Shown: positions 6,988-15,184, counted from the first letter of the stretch. The stretch: 23,587 bases of DNA from JBPYCR01 sp051846915 (GCF_051846915.1 NZ_JBPYCR010000047.1:1-23587); one strand, 5' to 3'. The notes: a model not told the origin generated them from the sequence alone. Made by a program: numbers and translations.

Positions 6988-7016
6988 TTGACTTAATTAA
7001 ATTACTAATGTATACT
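6988..7016 (+). promoter_or_regulatory. Sigma-A promoter of the catE-like operon
   Basis: TTGACT (6988-6993), exact 17-base spacer, TATACT (7011-7016). Each hexamer matches consensus at five of six positions. Transcription should start near 7023, in the middle of operator 2. Confidence 0.75.
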
Positions 7017-7032
7017 TACTTACGTAAAGTAA
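7016..7032. promoter_or_regulatory. Candidate HxlR operator 2 (over the catE start site)
   Basis: TTACTTACGTAAAGTAA is a near-perfect inverted repeat (one-base offset between arms) that begins at the last base of the -10 box and spans the predicted start site, the placement expected for a repressor blocking initiation. Confidence 0.55.
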
Positions 7033-7080
7033 CTTAGTTTTAAATAATTATTCATTAAGATAAATAAAGAGGTGACCAAT

Positions 7081-7938
7081 ATGAATTTTCATAAGCAGCC
7101 TACTACATTTGTTGATCAAGTAAATATAAAGGTACAAGACATAGGGCGGTCATTACAGTTCTATCGGGATGTAATTGGTTTTGAAGTGTTAGAGAGAAGT
7201 GATTATAAAGCTAAATTGACTACGGATGGAAAGAACGTTTTATTATCTATTGAACAACCAAATAATGTCGTACCTAAAAAAAGAAGAACGACTGGGTTAT
7301 ATCACTTTGCATTGCTTCTTCCCAAGCGTTCTGATTTAGCAAATACAGTGCGACATTTTGTGAAGATTGGCTTACAGTTTGGTTCCGCCGACCATCTTGT
7401 TAGTGAAGCTCTTTACTTATCCGACCCAGATGGGAATGGAATTGAAATCTATATAGACCGAGATCCGTCTGAATGGAGCTGGAATAATAATGAAGTTGAT
7501 ATGACAACAGATCCCTTGGATTTCAGTAATCTTCTTGCGGAGAGGCAACAAGAAGTATGGGGTGGCCTACCAGCAGATACTGTCATGGGACATATTCATT
7601 TACAAGTATCTGAACTTGAAAAAGCTGAGGAATTTTATATCAAAGGTCTTGGTTTTGAAGTAGTCAATCGTTACGGAACACAAGCCCTGTTCATTTCGCA
7701 TAATAATTATCATCATCATATTGCCTTAAACACATGGGCAGGGATTGGGGTTCCAACACCCCCGTTAAACAGTGTTGGTCTTAAGTCATTTTCTATTATT
7801 TTACCTGACGAAAAAACAAGAAACAATGTTGTTTCTAAGTTAAAGAATATTGGAGCAACAGTCACAGAAGATGAGGGTACTTTTATTACTTATGATCCTT
7901 CAGGGAATTGTATAAACTTGGATATTAATTCTTTGTGA
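7081..7938 (+). CDS. catE: CatE-like catechol 2,3-dioxygenase (tandem VOC domains)
   Basis: A 285-aa protein with two glyoxalase/extradiol (VOC) modules. N-module: VDQVNIKVQDIGRSLQFYRDVIGFEVL, YHFALLLP (His75), SDPDGNGIEIY (Glu122). C-module: GHIHLQVSELEKAEEFYIKGLGFEV (His171/173), NYHHHIALNTWAG (His211-213), but the last strand reads GNCINL, without the Glu usual in VOC enzymes. By eye this mirrors B. subtilis CatE, of the same length. The expected reaction is extradiol ring cleavage of catechols (Fe/Mn dependent), detoxifying quinone precursors. ATG 7081 has GAGGTGA eight bases upstream; GTG 7072 lies inside that site. Driven by the 6988 promoter, under the divergent HxlR regulator, and probably co-transcribed with the FMN reductase behind it. 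Confidence 0.85.
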   Translation: MNFHKQPTTFVDQVNIKVQDIGRSLQFYRDVIGFEVLERSDYKAKLTTDGKNVLLSIEQPNNVVPKKRRTTGLYHFALLLPKRSDLANTVRHFVKIGLQFGSADHLVSEALYLSDPDGNGIEIYIDRDPSEWSWNNNEVDMTTDPLDFSNLLAERQQEVWGGLPADTVMGHIHLQVSELEKAEEFYIKGLGFEVVNRYGTQALFISHNNYHHHIALNTWAGIGVPTPPLNSVGLKSFSIILPDEKTRNNVVSKLKNIGATVTEDEGTFITYDPSGNCINLDINSL

Positions 7939-7974
7939 AATTGTATTAAATAAATGGTATAGGTGGTTAATAAA

Positions 7975-8583
7975 GTGGGATTTTTAAACAAGCTTTTTGG
8001 TAGATCAAATGAGGAGGAAAAAACAATGACAAACAAAACATTAAAAATAGGAATTATTCAGGGGAGTGTTCGTGAAGGACGCAATGGGGATGGAGTAGCG
8101 AAGTGGATGCTTGATTTTGCTGAAAAACGAAATGATGCACAATATGAATTGGTAGATCTTGCGAACTATAATCTTCCACTTTTAGGTTCAGCGAATACAC
8201 AACCAGATGCAGAAGAGCAAATAAAAGCTTGGTCAGAAAAAATGGCATCTTTTGATGGTTATATTTTTATAACGCCAGAATATAATCATTCAATTGGTGG
8301 TGCGTTAAAAAATGCACTTGATTACTTGAACCCTGAGTTAAACAATAAGGCGGCAGGATTTGTTGGTTATGGTAGTTTAGGTGGGACACGTGCTCACGAA
8401 AATTTACGACTTATCTTAGGTGAGCTACAAGTTGCTGACGTACGAACAGCAGTTACATTTTCACTTATGACTGACTTTGAAAATATGAGCGTATTTAAAC
8501 CTGCGGATTATCATGAAGACAATGCAAACACCATGCTCAATCAAGTTCTATTATGGAGCGGTGCGCTAAAAACAGTACGATAA
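7975..8583 (+). CDS. NAD(P)H-dependent FMN reductase / quinone reductase-like
   Basis: A flavodoxin-fold oxidoreductase: the FMN phosphate loop GSVREGRNGDGVAKW follows beta-1 LKIGIIQ, and the family motif PEYNHSIGGALKNALDYL is intact, followed by GYGSLGGTRAHENLR. It probably reduces FMN, quinones or azo compounds with NAD(P)H. Two starts are credible: GTG 7975 with AGGTGG eight bases upstream (202 aa, N-terminus GFLNKLFGRS) and ATG 8026 with GAGGAGG eight bases upstream (185 aa, TNKTLKIG). The second has the stronger site and the usual family length; the extra segment of the first has no known role. The gene follows the catE-like gene by 36 bases, consistent with one electrophile-detoxification operon, and is closed by the hairpin at 8609. 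Confidence 0.85.
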   Translation: MGFLNKLFGRSNEEEKTMTNKTLKIGIIQGSVREGRNGDGVAKWMLDFAEKRNDAQYELVDLANYNLPLLGSANTQPDAEEQIKAWSEKMASFDGYIFITPEYNHSIGGALKNALDYLNPELNNKAAGFVGYGSLGGTRAHENLRLILGELQVADVRTAVTFSLMTDFENMSVFKPADYHEDNANTMLNQVLLWSGALKTVR

Positions 8584-8608
8584 ACATATATGAGTTTGTT
8601 TAATTATG

Positions 8609-8650
8609 AGGTGCAAAAAAAGATACTTAAAGGTGTCGTTTTTTGCATCT
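8609..8650 (+). terminator. Terminator-like hairpin after the FMN reductase gene
   Basis: AGGTGCAAAAAA pairs with TTTTTTGCATCT over 12 bp (one G-T), extended inward by GATAC/GTGTC around a TTAAAG loop. The T tract lies within the descending arm rather than after it. Confidence 0.55.
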
Positions 8651-8758
8651 ATTGTAGTTTCCTATTCAAAACGGTGAAAAGTTGTAATTTGTATTAGTGA
8701 CTTAATTATTATTTTAATTGTACAAGGGCTAAATTTTTCCAAGCGTGGAAGCGCAATT

Positions 8759-9367
8759 TTACTTAAACCAGCCCCTTTCATTGAAAAGGGAAATAGCTTC
8801 AATTCGGTTGCTCACCTGTAGTTTTTCTAAAATGAGCGACATATAATTGCGAACGGTCCCTGGCGATAAATAGAGCTCGTCTGCAACCTCTTTTGTAGTT
8901 TTGCCTTTTGATACAAGACCTAATACTTCACTTTCTCTTTTCGTTAAAGGATTTTCAAATAAATCATCACTGTATATCATATCCACAAGCTCAGGTGCAT
9001 AAATGCGCCGATTATCCTTAATGGAGCGGATCGCGCTTGCCAAATCTTCAATAGGACTGTCTTTTAATAAATAACCGCGAACACCTGCTTTTCGGGCCCG
9101 CTCAAAATAACCGGGACGGGCAAATGTAGTTAATATAATTACCTTGCAAGGATCTTCTTTCAACTCTTCAGCAGCGTCCAACCCGTTCTTTAAGGGCATT
9201 TCAATGTCCATAATACAAATATCCGGTGAATGTTCCCTTACTAAGGAAATAGCTTCTTCTCCGTTCTCAGCCATTCCAACTACTTCAAAATCATCTTCCA
9301 TACTTAAAAGAGAACCAAGTGCGCCAAGCAGCATTCCCTGATCCTCGGCTATAACAATGCTGATCAT
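8759..9367 (-). CDS. desR: DesR, thermosensor response regulator (NarL/LuxR type)
   Basis: A 202-aa response regulator. Receiver domain: acidic pair in IAEDQ, phospho-acceptor Asp54 in CIMDIEMP, ILTTFARPG and the lysine of YLLKDSP. The C-terminal LuxR helix-turn-helix reads LTKRESEVLGLVSKGKTTKE...LSPGTVRNYMSLILEKL. Phosphorylated DesR activates the desaturase gene upon cold. ATG 9367 gives the family beginning ISIVIAEDQ with GAGG 11 bases upstream; GTG 9379 is an alternative adding four residues and overlapping desK. It lies four bases after desK, so the two are translationally linked. The identification rests on overall resemblance plus synteny with desK and des. Confidence 0.93.
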   Translation of the reverse strand: MISIVIAEDQGMLLGALGSLLSMEDDFEVVGMAENGEEAISLVREHSPDICIMDIEMPLKNGLDAAEELKEDPCKVIILTTFARPGYFERARKAGVRGYLLKDSPIEDLASAIRSIKDNRRIYAPELVDMIYSDDLFENPLTKRESEVLGLVSKGKTTKEVADELYLSPGTVRNYMSLILEKLQVSNRIEAISLFNERGWFK

Positions 9368-9371
9368 TCGT

Positions 9372-10502
9372 TTATTCACCTCGGTTTATTTGTTTGATAA
9401 CTGCTGGGACAGTAATGGTTAAGGATGTTCCCATGTTTGCATCAATCTCCAAATGACCATTTACAAATTCAAGTCTTTCCTTAATTCCATCAATTCCATT
9501 TCCGGGCAGACCGCCACCACCTTGGGGAATACCGATCCCATCATCTTTTACTTTAATGATAAATGCATTCGTGCTTTGTTTAAAGAAAATATGACAAGCA
9601 TTTCCATAACTATGTTTCACAACATTTGTTACAGCTTCTTTCATACACATACATAGAATGTTTTCAATAAGAGGCGAGATTGGATCGAAGTTCGGTTCTC
9701 CATGGATCGTCAGTTCCATTTCCGCGGCTTTTAAAATTTGTTGCACACGTACGACTTCTTTTTCCAGCTTTTTAGAACGCATATTAGATACGAGCTCACG
9801 TACTTCGTTCAACGCGGTACTTGCCGTTGTGCGGATATCAGACAACTCTTTATCAGCCCGCTCGGGGTCTTGTGTCATTAATTTGGCAACGAGATCACTT
9901 TTTAATCCGATTAGTGATAACTTTTGCCCAAGCGTATCATGGAGATCGCGGGCAATTCGCTGTCTTTCTTCAAAAATGACTAACTCAGAAATGCGTTCAT
10001 TAGCGACTTCTAATTGCCCTTCCAGATTTTCCTGCTTATTTCGGTTATATAAATGAAAAGGTAATAAAACCGTACCGATTAAACAAAGCAATATAAAATG
10101 CAGTTGAGGTAATAGAAGGTCAATTTCTATAAAAAAACCTGCAAGAACAGCGCCTAATGTTGTGGCGATATGTAATCCATACATAATAAAAAAGCCAGTT
10201 GTACTTTTAATATTTCCAATGAAAAAGGCGGTAAACAATGCAAAATATACAAAACCGAATAATAATGTCATGGCAATATTAATGATCATTTCGAAACTAA
10301 GCCACATATAGACGAGACCGCTTTTCGATTTGAAGGAAAATCGATAAGAAAGAAAAAACAGGAATAACAAAGAAATCCCGATTAAAATTTCGAGTGGGGA
10401 GGAGGATTTAAAAATAAAAAAGAATGGCAATAAGCAAAAAGCAATCCACGTATAAATGCTGAGCCAAGGGTTCTTTGGAAAAATACTATACCATCTATGC
10501 AC
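9372..10502 (-). CDS. desK: DesK, membrane-fluidity sensor histidine kinase
   Basis: A 376-aa kinase with four to five N-terminal membrane segments (residues about 15-150), the sensor of lipid order, followed by a coiled-coil linker and the HisKA_3 dimerisation helix EERQRIARDLHDTLGQ with phospho-accepting His188, the same number I recall for B. subtilis DesK. The ATPase domain shows KEAVTNVVKHS (N box), KDDGIGI (G1) and GNGIDGIKERL (G2). GTG 10502 is chosen because GGAAGGAGA lies about seven bases upstream; an open frame extends to 10598 but its extra residues are encoded by a repeat element and are not part of the family. In the cold DesK phosphorylates DesR; in warmth it acts as phosphatase. 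Confidence 0.92.
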   Translation of the reverse strand: MHRWYSIFPKNPWLSIYTWIAFCLLPFFFIFKSSSPLEILIGISLLFLFFLSYRFSFKSKSGLVYMWLSFEMIINIAMTLLFGFVYFALFTAFFIGNIKSTTGFFIMYGLHIATTLGAVLAGFFIEIDLLLPQLHFILLCLIGTVLLPFHLYNRNKQENLEGQLEVANERISELVIFEERQRIARDLHDTLGQKLSLIGLKSDLVAKLMTQDPERADKELSDIRTTASTALNEVRELVSNMRSKKLEKEVVRVQQILKAAEMELTIHGEPNFDPISPLIENILCMCMKEAVTNVVKHSYGNACHIFFKQSTNAFIIKVKDDGIGIPQGGGGLPGNGIDGIKERLEFVNGHLEIDANMGTSLTITVPAVIKQINRGE

Positions 10503-10536
10503 GTTACATCTCCTTCCCTGATTACAAAGATAAGAA

Positions 10537-10564
10537 TGTATATAATTTTCCGCATATCTGTCTA
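10537..10564 (-). promoter_or_regulatory. Candidate promoter of desKR
   Basis: TAGACA (10564-10559) and TATACA (10542-10537) on the minus strand with a 16-base spacer, about 35 bases upstream of desK. The -35 hexamer falls inside the edge of the structured repeat at 10558-10676. Confidence 0.35.
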
Positions 10565-10676
10565 GCTCCAGCGCCCAGCCCCTCGAGGTCTTAAGCAATA
10601 ACTCTTCGTGGCAAAACCGCCACTACGATTTCTTGCTTAAGCTTGTCGGGGCTTACCAGGGCGCTTGCGGTTTTCT
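10558..10676. repeat. Bacillaceae-type structured intergenic repeat
   Basis: A nested palindrome of about 119 bases: AGCGCCC-AGCCCC (10570-10582) pairs with GGGGCT (10648-10653) and GGGCGCT (10659-10665); CTTAAGCAA (10590-10598) with TTGCTTAAG (10633-10641); GTGGC (10608-10612) with GCCAC (10619-10623). The border TCTAGCTCCAGCGCC and the GCGCTTGCGGTTTT end are familiar to me as a repeat dispersed in many Bacillus-related genomes. GC content is higher than in the flanks. It separates des from desKR and is likely a mobile MITE-like or RNA-folding element; its copy number elsewhere cannot be seen here. Confidence 0.7.
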
Positions 10677-10703
10677 TACTTCTATTATATCAACTTTTTC
10701 TTC

Positions 10704-10735
10704 ATTAAAACAGCCATCCCTTTGAGAGATGGCTG
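10704..10735 (-). terminator. Terminator of des
   Basis: On the minus strand CAGCCATC and GATGGCTG (arms 10735-10728 and 10718-10711) form an 8-bp stem, followed by TTTT (10710-10707). It lies 13 bases after the des stop and before desKR, so des is likely monocistronic and desKR need their own promoter or read-through. Confidence 0.85.
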
Positions 10736-10748
10736 AAGCTGTCTGTAT

Positions 10749-11813
10749 CTATTTACTTTGTATACTTGCGCGGGTTGTAGGCTTCAAGACCGATTGCTTT
10801 GATTCGGAAGCGGCTAGTCGTGTGCGCCTTTTTAATTCCCCGAATGTAATAAATGATTTACTTTCCGGATCGTATAGGCGGTAACGAACGGAATCCAAAC
10901 TCGTTTTAATCGTGATGGTTGTTGCATATTGAAGAGGAGGTGTTGTTTCATGTGCCTCTTCCAAATTATAATTTGGTACTCTTGGTGCTAAATGATGAAC
11001 GTGATGGTAACCGATATTACCAGTTAACCATTGTAGGATTCGCGGCAATTGGTAATAAGAACTTCCATCTACGGCCGCTTTTACATAATTCCATTCGGAC
11101 TCTTCCTCGAAATAGGAGTCCTCAAATGTATGCTGTATATAAAACAGCCATATCCCTAATGCTCCTGCCATATACAATGAAATACCGTGAACGAGCAAGA
11201 ATGCTTTCCATCCTAAAAAGATAATGATTACACCACATAAGGCAACGAGGAGAAAATTAGAAAGATACGTGTTATTACGCTCTTTTTTCTTTGCGTCTTT
11301 TCGGTTAAATCGATTGGAAATAAGTATTAAAAAGAATGGTCCAAGTCCAAACATAACGAGTGGATTGCGGTATAAGCGATATGCTAGACGTTGCCATTTG
11401 GAAGAATTGGTATATTCCTCAACTGTCATCACCCAAATGTCGCCAACTCCTCTTTTATCCAAGTTAGAGCTTGATGCATGATGGATCGCATGCTCCCTTT
11501 TCCATTTCTTATATGGAAATGATGTTAAAACGCCAGTAATCGTACCAAGAATATCATTTTTCTTTTTACTATTATAGAAAGAACCGTGTGTACAGTCATG
11601 AAAAATAATAAACGTTCTTACTAAGAGGCCCGACGCAACTATAGCCAGTCCAATAGAAAGCCAAATGGAAACGGATAAACTAAGGTATGCCAATGTCCAA
11701 ACGAGAAGCAATGGCGGGATTGTATTTAAAAGCTGCACCGTACTTTTTCTATTGTTTGCGTTTGCGTAAGGTTTTACACTTTTATGTAGTGTGACTGTCT
11801 TTTCTTTAGACAT
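10749..11813 (-). CDS. des: Des, acyl-lipid desaturase (membrane, delta-5 type)
   Basis: A 354-aa membrane fatty acid desaturase with all three histidine boxes: HDCTHGSF (His72, His76), HAIHHASS (His108, 111, 112) and HHVHH (270-274), which bind the di-iron centre. Hydrophobic segments at about 30-70 and 180-230 place it in the membrane. It introduces a cis double bond into acyl chains of existing phospholipids, using O2 and ferredoxin or flavodoxin as electron donor, to restore fluidity after cold shock. ATG 11813 has TAGGAGG eight to nine bases upstream. Upstream TGTCAT/ATGACA repeats are candidate DesR sites. Delta-5 specificity is assumed from the B. subtilis orthologue in the same gene arrangement. 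Confidence 0.94.
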   Translation of the reverse strand: MSKEKTVTLHKSVKPYANANNRKSTVQLLNTIPPLLLVWTLAYLSLSVSIWLSIGLAIVASGLLVRTFIIFHDCTHGSFYNSKKKNDILGTITGVLTSFPYKKWKREHAIHHASSSNLDKRGVGDIWVMTVEEYTNSSKWQRLAYRLYRNPLVMFGLGPFFLILISNRFNRKDAKKKERNNTYLSNFLLVALCGVIIIFLGWKAFLLVHGISLYMAGALGIWLFYIQHTFEDSYFEEESEWNYVKAAVDGSSYYQLPRILQWLTGNIGYHHVHHLAPRVPNYNLEEAHETTPPLQYATTITIKTSLDSVRYRLYDPESKSFITFGELKRRTRLAASESKQSVLKPTTRASIQSK

Positions 11814-11880
11814 AAAATTTCCTCCTAGTTAATTTCTATCTTCATGATAAAGAAAAAGAGGCATGCAGGGTAGGCGCATA

Positions 11881-11936
11881 TGTCATGAATTTTAAATGAC
11901 AAATGTCATATCAATGGTAAAAAGTGGCGTTGTCAT
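11881..11936 (-). promoter_or_regulatory. Candidate DesR binding region upstream of des
   Basis: Four copies of TGTCAT in either orientation: TGTCAT 11881-11886, ATGACA 11896-11901, TGTCAT 11904-11909 and TGTCAT 11931-11936. The first three form overlapping inverted repeats 70-95 bases upstream of des, the position expected for two DesR dimers. The remainder of 11814-12146 holds no gene that I can see. Confidence 0.55.
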
Positions 11937-12146
11937 GAGGGAAGTGCCTATTTCCTGAAAGACAACCAATGCTCTCTTATTGAAAATAGATGGTCTGTTA
12001 TCTAAAATAAAAAGAAAGAGAGACTGTTCGTTCATTATGATGGATAATTATGTGTTTCTTATTCTTTATTACTAGGTAAAATTAATTCTGAAGAAAAAGA
12101 ATTGTACGAAGGTATGATGTATATCCTATATAAAAAAGGTGATTTC

Positions 12147-13610
12147 ATGATAAATGATCAAGAAATAGGTTGGAACCTTGAAAATAGCTATGCACAGCTT
12201 CCCGAGCTATTTTTCACACAGTTAAAACCGACAACTGTGCAAGCTCCGAAGTTAATTGTATTCAATGCGGAATTGGCAGCGACACTTGGTTTTCATGACG
12301 AGATGCTTCAAAAGGAAGAAGGGGTAGCCTTGTTGGCCGGAAATGAGCTACCGCCAAATTCCGAATCGCTTGCACAAACGTATGCAGGACATCAATTTGG
12401 CAATTTCACTCGGTTAGGTGATGGGCGTGCCATTTTGCTGGGGGAGCAGATAACACCTCGAGGTGAACGGGTGGATATTCAGTTGAAAGGTGCCGGAAGA
12501 ACACCTTATTCCCGTGGTGGAGATGGGCGTGCCGCGCTTGGACCAATGCTGCGGGAGTATATAATAAGCGAAGCGATGCACGCGCTTCATATTCCAACGA
12601 CACGGAGTTTGGCCGTCGTGACAACGGGTGAAACAATCCTTCGGGAAAAAGAGTTGGCTAGTGCGATATTGACACGCACAGCTGCAAGTCATTTACGGGT
12701 TGGCACGTTTCAATATGCTGCGGCTTGGGGCACAAAAGAGGAACTTCAAGCGTTAGCTGACTATGCTATCGAACGGCATTATCCGGAAGCTGCAAAATCT
12801 GATAACCCATACAAGCAGTTGTTGAAGGAAGTAATCGAGCACCAGGCGTCACTTATCGCTAAGTGGCAACTGATAGGCTTTATACATGGGGTAATGAATA
12901 CTGATAATATGACGATTAGTGGGGAAACAATTGATTACGGGCCTTGTGCGTTTATGGGTACGTATGATTCAAGTACTGTTTTTAGTTCGATTGATCAAAT
13001 GGGACGTTACAAATATGAGAATCAGCCGGCAATTGGCGGGTGGAATTTGGCACGATTCGCTGAAACGCTTTTGCCTTTACTGCATCATGAGGGGGAGCAG
13101 GCGGTTAAAATCGCGCAGGATCTCATTGCAACCTACGATGAACGGTTTTATTTCTACTGGTTGGCTGGCATGCGTTCCAAGTTGGGGCTAACAAATGAAG
13201 AATCCGACGATGCAAAAATTGTCACAGACTTGCTTGATTTAATGCAAACACATGAAGCAGATTTTACAAATACGTTTCTCGCGCTAACACACGATAAATG
13301 GGAAGATTGCAAACTCCACAATTCTCAAGAATTTAAACAATGGCATGACCGCTGGTTGAAAAGAAAAAGCAGGCAGGAAGTGTCGGAAAATGAAATTAAG
13401 CAAGTAATGAAAAATAGCAACCCCGCTGTAATACCACGGAACCACCGTGTAGAAGAAGCGTTGGAAGCGGCTGTTGAGGCAGGAGATTACCGAGTGATGA
13501 AACAATTCATGGATGTATTATCCAGTCCTTATGACCATACGCCGGACAAAGTTCCCTATCAAACGGTCCCTGATAACAATACCCCTTACCGGACGTTTTG
13601 TGGCACGTAA
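12147..13610 (+). CDS. selO: SelO-family protein adenylyltransferase (YdiU, UPF0061)
   Basis: A 487-aa pseudokinase-fold enzyme that transfers AMP from ATP to Ser/Thr/Tyr of target proteins, linked to redox stress. Signatures: NFTRLGDGRAILLGE, IQLKGAGRTPYSRGGDGRAALG (listed as IQLKGAGRTPYSRGG then DGRAALG), catalytic HGVMNTDN (Asp253, Asn254), metal Asp263 in IDYGP, and the typical C-terminus YRTFCGT. ATG 12147 is chosen because AAGGTGA precedes it by five bases; an in-frame ATG 12102 has no such site. After DYGPCAFM the usual Asp is Gly271, not one of the catalytic residues. The C-terminus is Thr rather than the selenocysteine found in animal SELENOO; the family Cys is two residues earlier. 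Terminator at 13626. Confidence 0.93.
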   Translation: MINDQEIGWNLENSYAQLPELFFTQLKPTTVQAPKLIVFNAELAATLGFHDEMLQKEEGVALLAGNELPPNSESLAQTYAGHQFGNFTRLGDGRAILLGEQITPRGERVDIQLKGAGRTPYSRGGDGRAALGPMLREYIISEAMHALHIPTTRSLAVVTTGETILREKELASAILTRTAASHLRVGTFQYAAAWGTKEELQALADYAIERHYPEAAKSDNPYKQLLKEVIEHQASLIAKWQLIGFIHGVMNTDNMTISGETIDYGPCAFMGTYDSSTVFSSIDQMGRYKYENQPAIGGWNLARFAETLLPLLHHEGEQAVKIAQDLIATYDERFYFYWLAGMRSKLGLTNEESDDAKIVTDLLDLMQTHEADFTNTFLALTHDKWEDCKLHNSQEFKQWHDRWLKRKSRQEVSENEIKQVMKNSNPAVIPRNHRVEEALEAAVEAGDYRVMKQFMDVLSSPYDHTPDKVPYQTVPDNNTPYRTFCGT

Positions 13611-13625
13611 ATTGAACATGTTGAT

Positions 13626-13673
13626 GAAAAAGCAGGCACCATCCGACAAATGGATGCAGTTGTCTGCTTTTTC
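13626..13673 (+). terminator. Terminator after selO
   Basis: GAAAAAGCAG (13626-13635) pairs with CTGCTTTTTC (13664-13673); inside lies CATCC/GGATG. The T run forms the descending arm, and the A-rich ascending arm may make it work on both strands. Confidence 0.65.
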
Positions 13674-13776
13674 AAGTGTTAGTTGGGTTACTAACAAAGG
13701 ATATTTCACGTATTTGTCGAATATAGATTATGATTTAAAAGACAAGGTCAACTGTGTTTTAAGGGAGGGTGAATCG

Positions 13777-14655
13777 TTGAAAATAGCTGTGGCAGATATT
13801 GGGGGTACGTCCGTTAAATTTGGGATTGCCGATGAATGTGGAAAGTTTGATCACAAAATTGAATATGCTTCCGAAAGCGGTAAAGGCGGTACGTTTATTT
13901 TCGATCAATTAATTGAAAAAATAGAACAATACGGACAGATAGATGCAATTGGAATAAGCATGCCCGGCCTGATCGATCGCAAAAATGGATGCGTCGCTCA
14001 GGAGTCACCAAACATCCCAGGATCTTCAGGTCTGCAGGTGAAAAAGAAGTTGGAAGATTATTTTCACGTCCCCGTTAAAGTTGAAAATGATGTTAACGCG
14101 GCAGTCCTTGGAGAAAAACATTTTGGGAAGGGCAAGCAAATAGCTGATTTTATTTATTTAACTTATGGTACAGGGATTGGTGGCTCGATTGTAGTTGATT
14201 CAAATATCTATTACGGAAAGGACGGATTTGCTGCAGAATTTGGGCATATGATCACGCATCCTTTTGGAAAGCTGTGCAAATGTGGGTTACAAGGGTGCTA
14301 TGAAACATACGCCTCAACAACTGCACTTGTAGAGCAAGCAAGCAGAATGAATCCCGACCTAGTAAACGGAAAAAAAATTATGGCGAAATACTACGAAGGA
14401 AATAAACAAATTCAACAACTAATTGAACGCTGGGTTACAGAAATAGCAATCGGGCTCATTTCAATCGTACATATATTTAATCCTGCAGCGATTATTATCG
14501 GCGGGGGCATTATGGAGCAAGAAGCACTTATCCATCTAATTGCATCACAAGTAAAAACAAATATATTGGAGAATTTTCATCCGATCGAAATCGTTAATGC
14601 ATCGTTAGGTAATACTGCTGGCATGCTCGGGGCACTTTCGCTTCATTTACACTAA
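13777..14655 (+). CDS. ROK-family sugar kinase
   Basis: A 292-aa ROK kinase. ATP loop DIGGTSVKFG (residues 7-16), catalytic Asp105 in VENDVNAA, GTGIGGSIV, and the ROK zinc site made by His157 (EFGH) with Cys167, Cys169 and Cys174 in CKCGLQGCYE; IIGGG near the C-terminus closes the second lobe. It phosphorylates a hexose or related sugar at O6; closest functional types are BglK-like beta-glucoside kinases and glucokinases, which cannot be separated here. The start is TTG 13777 with GGGAGGG seven bases upstream; the frame stays open back to 13513 by overlap with the end of selO, but those codons are not family-like. No transporter or glycosidase neighbours it. Terminator at 14655. Confidence 0.9.
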   Translation: MKIAVADIGGTSVKFGIADECGKFDHKIEYASESGKGGTFIFDQLIEKIEQYGQIDAIGISMPGLIDRKNGCVAQESPNIPGSSGLQVKKKLEDYFHVPVKVENDVNAAVLGEKHFGKGKQIADFIYLTYGTGIGGSIVVDSNIYYGKDGFAAEFGHMITHPFGKLCKCGLQGCYETYASTTALVEQASRMNPDLVNGKKIMAKYYEGNKQIQQLIERWVTEIAIGLISIVHIFNPAAIIIGGGIMEQEALIHLIASQVKTNILENFHPIEIVNASLGNTAGMLGALSLHLH

Positions 14656-14690
14656 ACACCTGCCTCTGAAATATCGAAGCAGGTGTTTTC
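14655..14690 (+). terminator. Terminator after the ROK kinase gene
   Basis: AACACCTGC (14655-14663) and GCAGGTGTT (14679-14687) form a 9-bp stem with a 15-base loop, followed by TT. It begins at the last base of the stop codon. Confidence 0.75.
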
Positions 14691-15184
14691 TTCTGCGTTT
14701 TTCGTTTACCCTTTAACAACCTCTTAATAGGAATCATGAACTTCTGTATACTCTCTTTTCCCTTCCAAGGACAGGTTCGTTATTATAACTTCTTCAATTG
14801 CTGTATGTAATCAATTGTACGATTGAATTTCTATCTTAAACATAAAAGGGAGGCAGAATAAATAAAAAAGGCGTTTAGGAAAAATAAGAAAAAGGAATAG
14901 TTCTATAATGAGAGAAGCTAAATCGTTTCATGGAATCAGCAAAGTGCTATAAAATAGCAGCGTACAATTTTGTTTTTTGCTAAAAAACTAATATTAAGGA
15001 TCAATGTTAGCAAAAGGCTTGGTGTTGAGCCGGTTTGCGAACTGCGGAAAAGTTACAAAATACTGAAAAGCTTAAAAATTGGTCTATATCCGATCATATA
15101 ATAGCTATTTGTAGTCGCAGTTAATTAAACAAATGAGATCGTCGCTCATTAAAGTAAATCCTCGTATATACTATTTTATACGCT
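14691..15184. other. Long gene-free region upstream of ectA
   Basis: About 500 AT-rich bases without a plausible gene. Visible structure: TGCTATAAAATAGCA near 14945 (5-bp hairpin) and a 9-bp inverted repeat TTTTGCTAA (14975-14983) / TTAGCAAAA (15007-15015). A TATAAT at 15097-15102 lacks a -35. A regulatory leader or decayed sequence is possible. Confidence 0.4.

Noticed and set aside
9658..10056. 132-codon plus-strand frame within desK
   Set aside because: Antisense to the conserved kinase core; Ser/Arg-rich shadow translation.
10503..10598. N-terminal extension of DesK
   Set aside because: The extra 32 codons come from the intergenic repeat and lie upstream of a good ribosome site for GTG 10502, which gives the known family length and His188.
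12957..12962. SelO inactivation by Asp-to-Gly at residue 271
   Set aside because: The catalytic Asp253, Asn254 and metal Asp263 are intact; the changed residue is conserved but not one of these, so loss of activity is not supported.
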